From Actinomycetes bacterium (GTDB lineage: Bacteria > Actinomycetota > Actinomycetes > Propionibacteriales > Nocardioidaceae): a DNA stretch of 64,000 nt. The notes under the pieces were generated by a model. It was not told where the DNA came from, searched no databases, and saw only the letters and a list, made by a program, of their open reading frames with translations. Each line of letters begins with the position of its first letter. Positions within the stretch are counted from its first letter, which is position 1. Location of the stretch: the NCBI GenBank assembly GCA_023460975.1, contig JAEWOG010000072.1, forward strand, positions 1 to 64,000, given 5' to 3'. A program made the position numbers and the translations under genes. Below are positions 50,128-58,574 of this stretch, piece by piece.

Positions 50128-50724
50128 ATGGCTGAACCGACACGACGCGCGCCGCTGCACAGCATCCCCGCGGGCACCGACGCGCCCGACCTGGCCGACC
50201 TGTTGGTGGCGGTCGCCCACGGCAGCGAGGTGGCGTTCGGTCAGCTGTACGACACGGTGGGCGCCACCGTCCACGGACTTGCCCGGCGTGTGATCCGCGA
50301 CCCGGCGAGGGCCGAGGAGATCACCCAGGAGGTGTTCTTGCAGGTATGGCAGACCGCGGGCCGGTTCGATCCGAGTCGCGGCTCGGCACGCGCCTGGCTA
50401 CTCACTCTGGCCCATCGGCGTGCCGTGGACGCGGTCAGGCACGATCAGGCGGCGAATGACCGAGAAGCGAAGTACGACTGGTCGGGCCCTCAGGCGTTCG
50501 ACCAGGTCGAGGAAGAGGTCACCGTGAGCCTCGAGCACGAGCAGGTACGGCGTTGCTTGGAGGGTCTGACGCCGTTGCAACGGGAGGCCGTCACGATGGC
50601 GTACTACCACGGGCACACCTATAGCGAGGTCGCCCATCTCCTCGAGGTCAACCCGGCGACCATCAAGACCCGCATGCGCGACGGGTTGATCCGCCTCCGC
50701 GATTGCCTGGGGGTGGTGGCATGA
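50128..50724 (+). CDS. sigK: ECF RNA polymerase sigma factor, SigK-like
   Basis: 198 residues from the ATG at 50128 (ACGAGGAG at 50113-50120). Region 2 (AFGQLYDTVGATVHGLARRV; EEITQEVFLQVWQTAGRFDP) and region 4 (LTPLQREAVTMAYYHGHTYS; EVAHLLEVNPATIKTRMRDG) are complete. The adjacent anti-sigma gene overlaps by four bases. The pairing with a fasciclin gene and SigK-type promoters supports the SigK assignment over other ECF groups. Confidence 0.9.
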   Translation: MAEPTRRAPLHSIPAGTDAPDLADLLVAVAHGSEVAFGQLYDTVGATVHGLARRVIRDPARAEEITQEVFLQVWQTAGRFDPSRGSARAWLLTLAHRRAVDAVRHDQAANDREAKYDWSGPQAFDQVEEEVTVSLEHEQVRRCLEGLTPLQREAVTMAYYHGHTYSEVAHLLEVNPATIKTRMRDGLIRLRDCLGVVA

Positions 50725-51422
50725 ACAGCGACACGCACGCCCTGCTGGCGCCCTACGCGCTGGACGCGCTGGACCCGGACGAACGCGCCCGGTTCGAGGC
50801 CCACCTCGACGAGTGCGAGGAGTGCGCGAGTGAGCTGGCCGGCTTCGTCGAGACTGCCACCAAGCTCGGCGGGGTCCACGAGGTTGCGACACCCGTGGAG
50901 ATGCGAGCCAGGCTGATGGACGCGGTGGCACGTACGCCACAGGAGCGACCCGTGGTGAGTGCGCTCACCCCTCGGGGCCGAGCCGGACGCCTGCTTCCCA
51001 AGATGGTGGTCGCCGCCTCGCTGGTCCTCGCCCTCGCCGGCGGGGGCGCCTTCCTCGTCGAGCGCTCCAACAACGCAGAGATGCGTGCCCAGCAGAACCT
51101 GATGACCTCGGTGATGAGCGCACCCGACGCGTCGATGGATTCGATGGAACTCCCCGACGGGGGCAGCATCCGGCTCATCCACTCCGCCTCCGAGCATGCC
51201 GCTGTCCTGGTCACCAGTCAGATGCCGCGGCTGACCGACGAGACGTACCAGCTGTGGTCGCTCAAGGACGGCCACGCCACCTCCCAGGGGCTGATCTCCG
51301 ACGTCGACACGACGCAGATGGTCATGAAGACCGACGGGGCGCAGGCCCTGGCCATCACTGTCGAACCAGAAGGGGGCTCCGAGCAGCCCACCTCGGACCC
51401 GATCATGACCGTGGAGATGTGA
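50721..51422 (+). CDS. rskA: RskA-like membrane anti-sigma factor
   Basis: 233 residues from the ATG at 50721, overlapping the sigma stop (ATGA). The cytoplasmic part has the zinc-binding anti-sigma motif FEAHLDECEECASEL; a membrane helix follows near residue 100 (MVVAASLVLALAGGGAFLV) and the RskA external domain contains LTDETYQLWSLKDGHA. In mycobacteria RskA holds SigK inactive until it is proteolysed. The Met-rich external stretch (MSAPDASMDSMELP) might sense oxidants or copper, speculation only. Confidence 0.92.
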   Translation: MNSDTHALLAPYALDALDPDERARFEAHLDECEECASELAGFVETATKLGGVHEVATPVEMRARLMDAVARTPQERPVVSALTPRGRAGRLLPKMVVAASLVLALAGGGAFLVERSNNAEMRAQQNLMTSVMSAPDASMDSMELPDGGSIRLIHSASEHAAVLVTSQMPRLTDETYQLWSLKDGHATSQGLISDVDTTQMVMKTDGAQALAITVEPEGGSEQPTSDPIMTVEM

Positions 51423-51461
51423 GGGGCGGGCGCCGAGCACTGCCGCCGACCGCGACGCAGC

Positions 51462-54359
51462 TCAGCCGGTGATCTCCGGGTGGAAGTAGTCGAAGAGGGC
51501 CGAGTCGATCGGCTCCTCGAAGCGCAGGAGCATCCGTACGACGTCGAGGGCCTGGCCGCTGTCGCTGCGCATGGTCGTCTGCTCGGCGTCCGATGCCGTG
51601 GCGTGGCCGAGGTAGTAGAAGTCTGAACCCTCGGCGTCGTCCTTTTTCACGAACACGTGCAGGTCGACGTCGTTGGCGACGATCGCCTTGACCTCCTCGC
51701 TAGCCAGGGTCCGGCGGCTTCTCGTGTACCAGAGCATGGTGTGGCGATCGAGGATCGTGTCCTCGTACGCCGTGCTCGCGGCCACCTCCTCGGACTTGTG
51801 GAGAGTCACGAAGATGGGGCACGTCCCCGACGCCCGGTCGACCTTGTAGCCGTACAGGGTCGAGGTCCACTTGCGCGGCAGCGTCAGGAGCCGGGTCGAC
51901 TCCTTGCGGGAGTACTGCCTGCCCGGTGTGAACGGTCGGTCCAGGTCATAGCGGGTGGAGACCAGGGCGGCGGCAGTCTCGAGGAGGTCGTCGACGGCTG
52001 TCGCGAAGGCGCCGCCGGACTGATAGGCGGTGACGACGCCGGGATGGAGCACGACTTCGGCCTGCTGGAGGCTCGCGATGCCGCCCCCGTACCGCTTGAT
52101 GTCGGCCTCCGCATGCTGCGCCAAGGTGAGGGTGTCGACTGCGCTGAGCAGCTGTCGATCGGTGACCAGAAGGCCCGCGCCACTCAGGCGCGCGGACAAC
52201 TCCGCGATCGTCTGCCGGGGTGTCTGGAGCAGCGCTCGTACGACGGCGTGCTCGTGGGGTCGCTTGGCGGTGAGGACCTCGTGGGACAGCAGTTCGAGGG
52301 CGCGTCGCTCCGTCGCAGTGAGGCCGCTGTCCGTGGTCCGGTACAAGCGCTCGAGGAGGGCGGGGTAGCTCTTGTCCTTGGTGGCGACCAGCACTGGGTC
52401 GACCGACTCGAAGCGCAGGAAGTCAGTGAGGGCTGGCACGTGGCCCAACCTGTTGCGCAGCACATCGATGGACTTCTTGATGTTCTGCATGCTGTCGAGC
52501 TTGGTATCGGTGATGGCGCGCAGCACCCGTTCCTGGGCGACCCGGTCGAACCGCACGCTGGACAGGCCCGGCAGGATTCCGGACTCCTCGGCGGCGATGA
52601 GGTTCTGCCGGAGTGACTCCTTGTTGAGGGACTCATCGCCGAAGAGTGCGATGGGGATGAGGAAGTTGCTGGCGTAGTTGCCGATGAAGTCGATGACGAC
52701 GAGGTAGTCCTTGCCTTCAGCCTTGCGCAGGCCGCGGCCGAGCTGCTGGACGAAGACGATCGCCGACTGCGTTTGCCGCAGCATCACGACCTGGTTGACC
52801 GTGGGGATGTCGACGCCCTCGTTGAAGACGTCGACGGTGAGGATGTAGTCGAGGTCGCCGCGCTCGAGCGCACGCACTTGGGCTTCTCGATGCTCGACGG
52901 AGTCCTGACCGGTGAGCGCGACCGTACGCAGGGGTCGACCACGCAGTGTCCGGGCGTTGAGTGCGGTCGAAAGGGAGCGTGCTTCGTCCCGTCCGCTGCA
53001 GAAGATCAGCCCTCGGGGTGCGACGCCGGCCTGGCCGTAGATCTCCAGCGCCTTGAGCAGGTGGTCCACCCGTTCCGGCGAGATGAGGACCTGGAGTTCG
53101 GTTTCGTCCGTGGTCGTCCGACCGTCCTCGAAGGTGAGGTCGGCGACGCCGTAGTAGTGGAACGGCGAGAGCATCTCCTCCTCGAGCGCGTGGCTGAGGC
53201 GGATCTCATAGGGCACGTTGTAGTCGAAGAGTTCGAAGACGTTGAAGCCATCCGTACGTTCCGGGGTCGCCGTCATCCCCAGCATGAACTCGGGCGTGAA
53301 GTGGTCCATCACCCGCCGATGCGTCGGTGATGCCGCGCGGTGGGCCTCATCGATGATCACGTAGTCGAAAGCGTCGGCAGCGAAGCTCGCCAGCACATCG
53401 GGCTGCGACAGAGTCTGCACCGTGGCAAACACGTATCGGCGATCGCCCTGCTTCGTCGACCCGGTGAGCTTGCCGTAGTCACGATCCGGGCCGCCCAGGA
53501 CGCGCTGGTATTCACTGATCATGCGATCGAGGATCTGCTCGCGGTGAACGACGAACAGCAACCGCACCGGATCCACGGCCCGTACGTCGAGGGCCGACAG
53601 GATCGTCTTGCCGGTCCCTGTGGCCGAGATGACGATGGCCTTGTCGTGGCCGGCCACGCGGACGCCAGCGATGGCCTCGAGCGCGACGTCCTGCATGGCG
53701 TTGGGGACGATCTCGGCGGGGAGCGATTCTTGCGCAGGAACGGAGGGCTGCCGGGGGCGAAGCTCGGGCGGCGTGTACGAGGCGGCGTACGCCTGGACCC
53801 ACTCCTCGGTCAGAGCCACCGAATCGCCGAGCTGCCCGGCCGACAGTTCTGCGAGCTGGCTGCCAAGGTCGCTCCCCAGTGCAGCAGTGACTTTGAGGTT
53901 CCACTCGTGGTTCTTCACGAGAGCGTTCTTGGTGAGGTTGGAGCTGCCCATCATCGCCGTGACCGAGTCGGACCTCGTGAAGATGTACCCCTTCGGATGG
54001 AACGCCTTGGCCGGGTGGATCCGTACGTCGATCCCGAGCTGGCGAAGGTTGAGCAGCTCCTCGAACGCCGCGGGAGAGTTGAACGCGAGGTAGTCCGAGG
54101 TGACGATGCGTCCCGTCCCCTGGAACTCCACCAACTCCTGCTTGATCAGGGCGATGGCTCCCGGCGTCACGAAAGCGACCGAGAAGAGGAAGTCGTGACA
54201 CTGACCGAGCTCGTCGCGCAACGTCCTGAGCACGGAGGTGCCGTCGGTGTTGAGAACGACCTTCGGGTTGTGCCGCTTGGGAGCGAGGACCTCGGGGTTC
54301 AGGTATCCGAACTGGACGTCGAGGTCTAGCCCGTTGGGCCAGACGATGTCCGCGTTCAT
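51462..54359 (-). CDS. PLD-nuclease / superfamily 2 helicase / DUF3427 protein
   Basis: 965 residues from the ATG at 54359, which overlaps the upstream Nudix stop (ATGA). A phospholipase-D-like nuclease half-site lies near residue 120 (AFHPKGYIF and MMGSSNLTKNAL). The helicase follows: VISATGTGKTILSALD (Walker A, near 246), YVIIDEAHRAASP (DEAH), GMTATPER and QQLGRGLRKAEGKDY (motif VI). The C-terminal ~350 residues are the DUF3427 region. These multidomain ATPases are found in defence- or repair-like contexts but few are characterised. Coupling with a MutT-like hydrolase is a recurring pair as I recall. A role in restricting or repairing DNA is an inference. Confidence 0.88.
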   Translation of the reverse strand: MNADIVWPNGLDLDVQFGYLNPEVLAPKRHNPKVVLNTDGTSVLRTLRDELGQCHDFLFSVAFVTPGAIALIKQELVEFQGTGRIVTSDYLAFNSPAAFEELLNLRQLGIDVRIHPAKAFHPKGYIFTRSDSVTAMMGSSNLTKNALVKNHEWNLKVTAALGSDLGSQLAELSAGQLGDSVALTEEWVQAYAASYTPPELRPRQPSVPAQESLPAEIVPNAMQDVALEAIAGVRVAGHDKAIVISATGTGKTILSALDVRAVDPVRLLFVVHREQILDRMISEYQRVLGGPDRDYGKLTGSTKQGDRRYVFATVQTLSQPDVLASFAADAFDYVIIDEAHRAASPTHRRVMDHFTPEFMLGMTATPERTDGFNVFELFDYNVPYEIRLSHALEEEMLSPFHYYGVADLTFEDGRTTTDETELQVLISPERVDHLLKALEIYGQAGVAPRGLIFCSGRDEARSLSTALNARTLRGRPLRTVALTGQDSVEHREAQVRALERGDLDYILTVDVFNEGVDIPTVNQVVMLRQTQSAIVFVQQLGRGLRKAEGKDYLVVIDFIGNYASNFLIPIALFGDESLNKESLRQNLIAAEESGILPGLSSVRFDRVAQERVLRAITDTKLDSMQNIKKSIDVLRNRLGHVPALTDFLRFESVDPVLVATKDKSYPALLERLYRTTDSGLTATERRALELLSHEVLTAKRPHEHAVVRALLQTPRQTIAELSARLSGAGLLVTDRQLLSAVDTLTLAQHAEADIKRYGGGIASLQQAEVVLHPGVVTAYQSGGAFATAVDDLLETAAALVSTRYDLDRPFTPGRQYSRKESTRLLTLPRKWTSTLYGYKVDRASGTCPIFVTLHKSEEVAASTAYEDTILDRHTMLWYTRSRRTLASEEVKAIVANDVDLHVFVKKDDAEGSDFYYLGHATASDAEQTTMRSDSGQALDVVRMLLRFEEPIDSALFDYFHPEITG

Positions 54360-54742
54360 GCGCTGCGAATGATCTCGACCGCTGGCACGTCCGCGGGAGC
54401 CCAGTCGAGTTGGTCGAGCTCGGCACGGGTCAGCCAGCGCACCTCCGCGTGCTCGGTCAGGGTCGGTGTGCCGGAGACCAGTTCGCACCAGAAGGTGGTC
54501 AGGGTTACGACCCCAAAGTCGTACTCGTACCGCGTCGTCGTGACCTCGTCGCCGACGGCGATCTCGCAGTGAAGCTCCTCGTCGATCTCCCGGATGAGGG
54601 CGTCGCGGGGCGACTCACCGTTCTCAATCTTGCCGCCCGGGAACTCCCACATGCCGCCAAGGCTTCCGCCCGGTCCACGCTGAGCGCAGAGGATCAGGCC
54701 GTCCCGCTCAATCACTGCACCGACGACGTTGATCTGCTTCAC
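54356..54742 (-). CDS. Nudix hydrolase, MutT-like
   Basis: 128 residues from the GTG at 54742 (start of VKQINVVGAVIERDG); a GTG at 54763 would add seven residues. The Nudix box is intact: GGKIENGESPRDALIREIDE then ELHC. The family hydrolyses nucleoside diphosphates linked to X, typically oxidised dNTPs. Its stop overlaps the helicase start, so the two are made together; it may remove or create nucleotide signals for the helicase, which is speculation. Confidence 0.9.
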   Translation of the reverse strand: MKQINVVGAVIERDGLILCAQRGPGGSLGGMWEFPGGKIENGESPRDALIREIDEELHCEIAVGDEVTTTRYEYDFGVVTLTTFWCELVSGTPTLTEHAEVRWLTRAELDQLDWAPADVPAVEIIRSA

Positions 54743-54804
54743 GCGGCCTAGCTTGCCAGGCACCTGTGGGCCTGTCCGGCGGACTGATGAGGGCCCAGAG
54801 ACTG

Positions 54805-56271
54805 CTATCGCCGGATCCTGCCCCGCGCGGCCGCCGCCACCCCGAGGTCGGTGCCCTTGACCTCACCCCAGCGAGAACTGGACCTGCCGGCCAAGTGCTC
54901 GAGGACCTGAAGGGTCGGGCTGTTCGGGGGCGGTGGCGTGAACCTGTCTCGGCCGTTGCTCCAGCCCAGTGCATGCAGTAGGTCGGCGGTCTCGTCACGC
55001 CACTGCTCGGCGGGCGTCCCGCTACCCGCCACGGCGAGGACCATCCACCCGGCGTCGCGTTCGAAGTCCTTTGTCCCGATCGGCAGGCGGCCGAGGATGT
55101 GTCCGAGCAACGCTTGCGGATCGTTTGTGCAGCGCAGGGCCGCCGCGGTCGGTGCGAGATGGCCCTTGCGAACGCTGACCAGGCCGAGGGCGCGCGCCGT
55201 ACTGCGGATGTCGCCGACGGGAAAGGTCTGGTCCTCGCGGTTGGCCTTGCCGATCCACCAAGCGCTGATCCCGGTCCGAGCAGCGATGTCCTCGACGATG
55301 GTCGGTGGCAGATAGCCGGCCGCGGTGAGGGCGACACCGTCGCCGACGATGTCGAGGAAGGTCCGGTATGTCTGGGTGAGGCGCTCGGCCTCAGCGTCGC
55401 TCAGTTCGGCTGGGCCGTGGGACATCGGGCTCCCGAGCACGTCTCGCAGCGCACGGATCCCCCGACGGTCCATCTGATCGAGCAACTCGGCCAGTCCGTC
55501 GACGACCGCAACCGGTTCGGCGCTGACGATCGCGAGGGCCTCGTTGATCTCGTCGAGGTCGAAGTGGTCGGGATGCCAGTCGACGGGCAGCCAGTCCCGG
55601 CCATGCTCCGCGTTCTCGAAGGATTGCGGCAGGTGGGAGTCGTCGTACCCGCTGCGTACCCAGGCGGCGATCTCCTCGTAACCCCGGATCCCTCCGCAGT
55701 CCTCCGGCGGACACGCCATCCGCCCCGCCGTGCACCGGAGGCTGATGGGCGGGGCGTCGAGGACCGCCTCCACCACGAGCCTGTGGTCCCAGCCGCTGCC
55801 GAAGTCATACTCGTACCAGAGTTCGTCGCCCTTGGCCGCCAACACTTGATCGAGCCGTACGTCGTACTCAGGCATGCCCTCGTCGCCCTCGTCGCCCTCG
55901 TCGAGGTCGAACTCAGTCGCGAAGTACGCCGAACGGTGGTCGCTACTCATGCGGAACCGGTGGAGGTGAGAGCTGTACCAACCCATCGCGGCCTGGATCG
56001 CGTCCTGCACCCGCGGAAGCGTCAGGTCGCCGGGTAGTTCGAGCCGGCGCCAGACGGGCGGCTTGGCGCCATGCAGGTCGAGCCTGATCCGGAACCCTCG
56101 CGTCTGCTCGGGAACCGGCCGGATCTCCGGTTGCTCGTCGCGCTTGAGCCGGTCCAGGATGCTGGTGACCTGGCCGCTCATCAGGGCGTCGAGGAGTGCC
56201 TGGTTCTCCTCGGGGCTGGCGCCGGCCATCAGCTGCTTCACCAGGTGCTGGACGTCGGTCTGATCCGCCAC
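54805..56271 (-). CDS. Plasmid pRiA4b Orf3-like domain protein
   Basis: 488 residues from a GTG. The pRiA4b Orf3-like domain occupies residues ~55-240 (FRIRLDLHGAKPPVWRRLEL; AIQAAMGWYSSHLHRF; YEYDFGSGWDHRLVVE; CPPEDCGGIRGYEE). The C-terminal 240 residues are helical and unassigned. The domain is widespread on plasmids and in mobile-element surroundings; no function is established. A 9-bp triplication encodes DEGDEGDEG near residue 125. It is the last chromosomal gene before the attachment site. Confidence 0.88.
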   Translation of the reverse strand: MADQTDVQHLVKQLMAGASPEENQALLDALMSGQVTSILDRLKRDEQPEIRPVPEQTRGFRIRLDLHGAKPPVWRRLELPGDLTLPRVQDAIQAAMGWYSSHLHRFRMSSDHRSAYFATEFDLDEGDEGDEGMPEYDVRLDQVLAAKGDELWYEYDFGSGWDHRLVVEAVLDAPPISLRCTAGRMACPPEDCGGIRGYEEIAAWVRSGYDDSHLPQSFENAEHGRDWLPVDWHPDHFDLDEINEALAIVSAEPVAVVDGLAELLDQMDRRGIRALRDVLGSPMSHGPAELSDAEAERLTQTYRTFLDIVGDGVALTAAGYLPPTIVEDIAARTGISAWWIGKANREDQTFPVGDIRSTARALGLVSVRKGHLAPTAAALRCTNDPQALLGHILGRLPIGTKDFERDAGWMVLAVAGSGTPAEQWRDETADLLHALGWSNGRDRFTPPPPNSPTLQVLEHLAGRSSSRWGEVKGTDLGVAAAARGRIRR

Positions 56272-56422
56272 ACTGCACAGTCAATCACTGGGGACCGCCG
56301 GAGCGTAGAGGCGGCCGTTGCCGTTGAAGCGCCAGAAGCGCGGACCCGCGCTCGAGGCGGCGCCATTCGCGGACGGTGCTCTGCGGCATTCGGATGAAGG
56401 CGCGGAACTCCCAGAACAGAAA

Positions 56423-56450
56423 AGAAACCGCAGGCTGACCTGCGGTTTCT
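56423..56450 (-). terminator. Rho-independent terminator left behind by tRNA-Ala
   Basis: Arms AGAAACCGCAGG and CCTGCGGTTTCT with a 4-nt loop; on the minus strand followed by TTTCTTTTCTG. It lies two bases after the tRNA CCA. The rest of the gap 56272-56422 holds no gene I can support. Confidence 0.88.
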
Positions 56451-56451
56451 C

Positions 56452-56496
56452 TGGTGGAGCCTGGGGGACTCGAACCCCCAACCCCCTGCTTGCAAA
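56452..56496 (-). other. 3' fragment of tRNA-Ala(TGC), attachment site of the integrative element
   Basis: The minus strand from TTTGCAA (anticodon loop, TGC) through GCAGG, the T-arm GGGGGTTCGAGTCCCCC and the acceptor strand GGCTCCA plus encoded CCA is the 3' 45 nt of a tRNA-Ala. The 5' half is missing: sequence beyond 56496 no longer pairs. Together with a tyrosine integrase 220 bp away this is the displaced end of a tRNA-integrated element. The intact gene should be at the other end, to the right. Confidence 0.88.
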
Positions 56497-56614
56497 TTGC
56501 CCTTGACGAACCCCGTAAAATGGCTCTGACCTGCGGAAACGTCGAATCAGGAGTGGTCACGGACCCCCAGATTTAGCCATTCTTTCCCCCACAGGTCCCC
56601 CAGGCCCTGCTGCA

Positions 56615-56664
56615 CAAGCAGGGGGACGAATCCCCATGCTTCTCGGTAAGCAACAAGCAGGGGG
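56615..56664 (+). repeat. Two copies of the att-core word CAAGCAGGGGG, putative integrase arm sites
   Basis: CAAGCAGGGGG occurs at 56615-56625 and 56654-56664 and in inverted orientation inside the att fragment (56482-56492). The spacing (39 bp) and place between att and int fit integrase-binding sites. A TATACG -10-like word (near 56692) precedes the integrase ATG. Confidence 0.55.
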
Positions 56665-56718
56665 TCAGCGGGTGGCTTCCCCCACGGCGATTATACGGAG
56701 TTCAGAGAGGTTCTCGGG

Positions 56719-57897
56719 ATGGTACGCAGACGAGGTTTCGGAGAGGTCGAACGGCGGGTGGCCAGCGGCGGCAGAGCGACCTACCGAGCGCGCTATGCCA
56801 TGGCGGACGGCACGCGGTTCTCGCGGTCATTCGGCACCAAGCTCGACGCCGAAGGTTGGCTGGCCACGGAGCGCGCACTGCTCGACCGGGACGAGTGGAC
56901 GCCGCCTCCGGCTCGCAAGATCGCGGAAGAGCGGCGGCAGCGCGAGGCAGCCTTCAACACGGTGGGCAAGTTCGCCGAGCGCTACCTGACGGAGCGGTCC
57001 CTACGGCCAACGACCGCGCACAACTACAGGCGGCTTCTCGCCAGCCGGATCACTCCGTACTTCGGAGAGACGGCGCTTCGCGACGTGACCCTGTCCGACA
57101 TCAAGGCGTGGCGCGCATCGTTGAATCCCAAGACCGAGGCTTCCAACGCTGCCGCCTACCGACTGTTGCGCTCCCTCCTGCAGGCCGCCGAGGAAGAGGA
57201 ACTGATCGACCGGGCGCCGCCCAAGATCCGCGGCGCCAGCAGTGCTCCCGTACGCAATGTCGCCGTGCCCGCGACGTTCGACGAGATCGCCGTGATCATC
57301 GACGCGATGCCGGACCGGCTACGACTTCTGATCGTGTTGGCAGCGTTCGTGGGCCTCCGCCAGGGTGAACTGCTCGAGCTCAGGCGCTCGGACGTGGACG
57401 GGGTGACCGGCCGAATTTCGGTGACCCGCAAGGTCGACAAGGACGTCGTTCCCGGCGCAGCCGGCGCCTGCTCGAAGTGCGGTCGTGTCATCAGCTCGCC
57501 CAAGACCGCAAGCGGCGTACGTACCGTGCACGTCCCGCCGCCGTTCCTGCCGATGCTGCAGAAGCACCTCCTCGAACACACCGCCGCCGGACCCTCGGGG
57601 TTGCTGTTCCCCGGCGATCGCGCCGACCACATGAGTGTCCGGTTCCTCATGGATCGCTACCGCCCTGCCCGCAGCGCTGCCGGGCGTCCGGACCTCACGA
57701 TCCACCACCTACGCCACACGGCCCTCACGCTGGCCGGACAGCACGGGGCGACGGCCGCCGAACTCCAAGCGCGAGCCGGGCATGCAAGCCAGGCGGCGAT
57801 GGCGATCTACCAACACGCCACGCTCGACAGGGACAGGGTGCTTGCTGAGAAGATCGGCGAGACCTATCGGGCGTGGGACGCCGGCCGCGCCGACTAA
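56719..57897 (+). CDS. int: Tyrosine recombinase (phage-type integrase)
   Basis: 392 residues. An N-terminal AP2-like arm-binding region (RATYRARYAMADGTRFSRSF) and a SAM-like core-binding domain (FAERYLTERSLRPTTAHNYR) precede the catalytic domain: GLRQGELLELR (Arg), HHLRHTALTLA (His-x-x-Arg) and GHASQAAMAIYQHAT (His, Tyr). An unusual ACSKCGRVISSPKTASG insert has a CxxC pair and may bind zinc. It should recombine the tRNA-Ala att sites. Convergent with the HIRAN gene with five bases between. Confidence 0.95.
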   Translation: MVRRRGFGEVERRVASGGRATYRARYAMADGTRFSRSFGTKLDAEGWLATERALLDRDEWTPPPARKIAEERRQREAAFNTVGKFAERYLTERSLRPTTAHNYRRLLASRITPYFGETALRDVTLSDIKAWRASLNPKTEASNAAAYRLLRSLLQAAEEEELIDRAPPKIRGASSAPVRNVAVPATFDEIAVIIDAMPDRLRLLIVLAAFVGLRQGELLELRRSDVDGVTGRISVTRKVDKDVVPGAAGACSKCGRVISSPKTASGVRTVHVPPPFLPMLQKHLLEHTAAGPSGLLFPGDRADHMSVRFLMDRYRPARSAAGRPDLTIHHLRHTALTLAGQHGATAAELQARAGHASQAAMAIYQHATLDRDRVLAEKIGETYRAWDAGRAD

Positions 57898-57902
57898 TGG
57901 GA

Positions 57903-58574
57903 CTACGCCACGAATGACGAGTCGAGGTGTCCGGAGAGGCGCACCAGGAGCCGCATGTGCATTCCGGACTCAACCGGGTTCACTCTCTGGACGACCAACT
58001 CATACGGTGCCTCGATGATCCGGTGTACGTAGTCGAGCAGCGGGTCAGGCACGTAACCCAAGCGCTGGCCGTCCGTGCGCACGAGCAGTGCGTGCACGTT
58101 GGCTGGGTTGTCCTCCTCGCAGCGCAGTTCAAGTCGATCACCCGGCCGCAGGTCGTCGATTGCTGCTCGCTCAGCTGGCTCGAGATAACGGATGCCATGG
58201 ACAAGGAATGGGAGGTGCACTGCACCCGGTTGGGGCAGGGGGGTCAGTTCGTAGGTGTCACCGGTGCGTCCGCCTCCAGAGACAGCCAGAACCTCCATGG
58301 GTTCAGCCGCCGAGTCAAGGCCTAGCGCCCTCAGCGTCTCAGCTCGCTCCGGCCGGTGTGCATCCATCATCCGCTCAGCAAAGATCGGAAAGAGGGTCTC
58401 GCTCACATGCTCGCGGCCCAGCGGAAGCCCTGGCATCGCCCGGGTCACGCCCTCCGCGTAAGCGAATCGGAAGGACTCGCCGTCAAAACTAAGGACACCC
58501 ACCCGGCTGTAGCGGCGCGTGTCGGCATCCTGTCGGCTGACCAAGAGTTCGTCAGTCTGAAGCATCGTTGTCAT
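57903..58574 (-). CDS. HIRAN domain protein paired with a HipA-like kinase
   Basis: 223 residues from the ATG at 58574, with AAAGGAGGT six bases upstream; the open frame upstream lies in the kinase gene. The N-terminal half (RRYSRVGVLSFDGESFRFAY) resembles the N-terminal subdomain of HipA proteins. The C-terminal part (DRLELRCEEDNPANVHALLV; GQRLGYVPDPLLDYV) is a HIRAN domain, a small DNA-binding beta barrel. The start lies inside the last 23 bases of the kinase gene. HipA kinases are known with separate N-subdomain partners, so this may be the cognate partner or inhibitor. Confidence 0.82.
   Translation of the reverse strand: MTTMLQTDELLVSRQDADTRRYSRVGVLSFDGESFRFAYAEGVTRAMPGLPLGREHVSETLFPIFAERMMDAHRPERAETLRALGLDSAAEPMEVLAVSGGGRTGDTYELTPLPQPGAVHLPFLVHGIRYLEPAERAAIDDLRPGDRLELRCEEDNPANVHALLVRTDGQRLGYVPDPLLDYVHRIIEAPYELVVQRVNPVESGMHMRLLVRLSGHLDSSFVA

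Noticed and set aside
56452..56496. Functional tRNA-Ala gene
   Set aside because: Only the 3' 45 nt are present; the sequence beyond the anticodon loop does not form the anticodon stem, D-arm or acceptor stem.
56285..56560. Small minus-strand ORF over the att site with a segment RMPQSTVREWRRLERGS
   Set aside because: It runs through the tRNA fragment and terminator and has no ribosome-binding site; at most a gene remnant.
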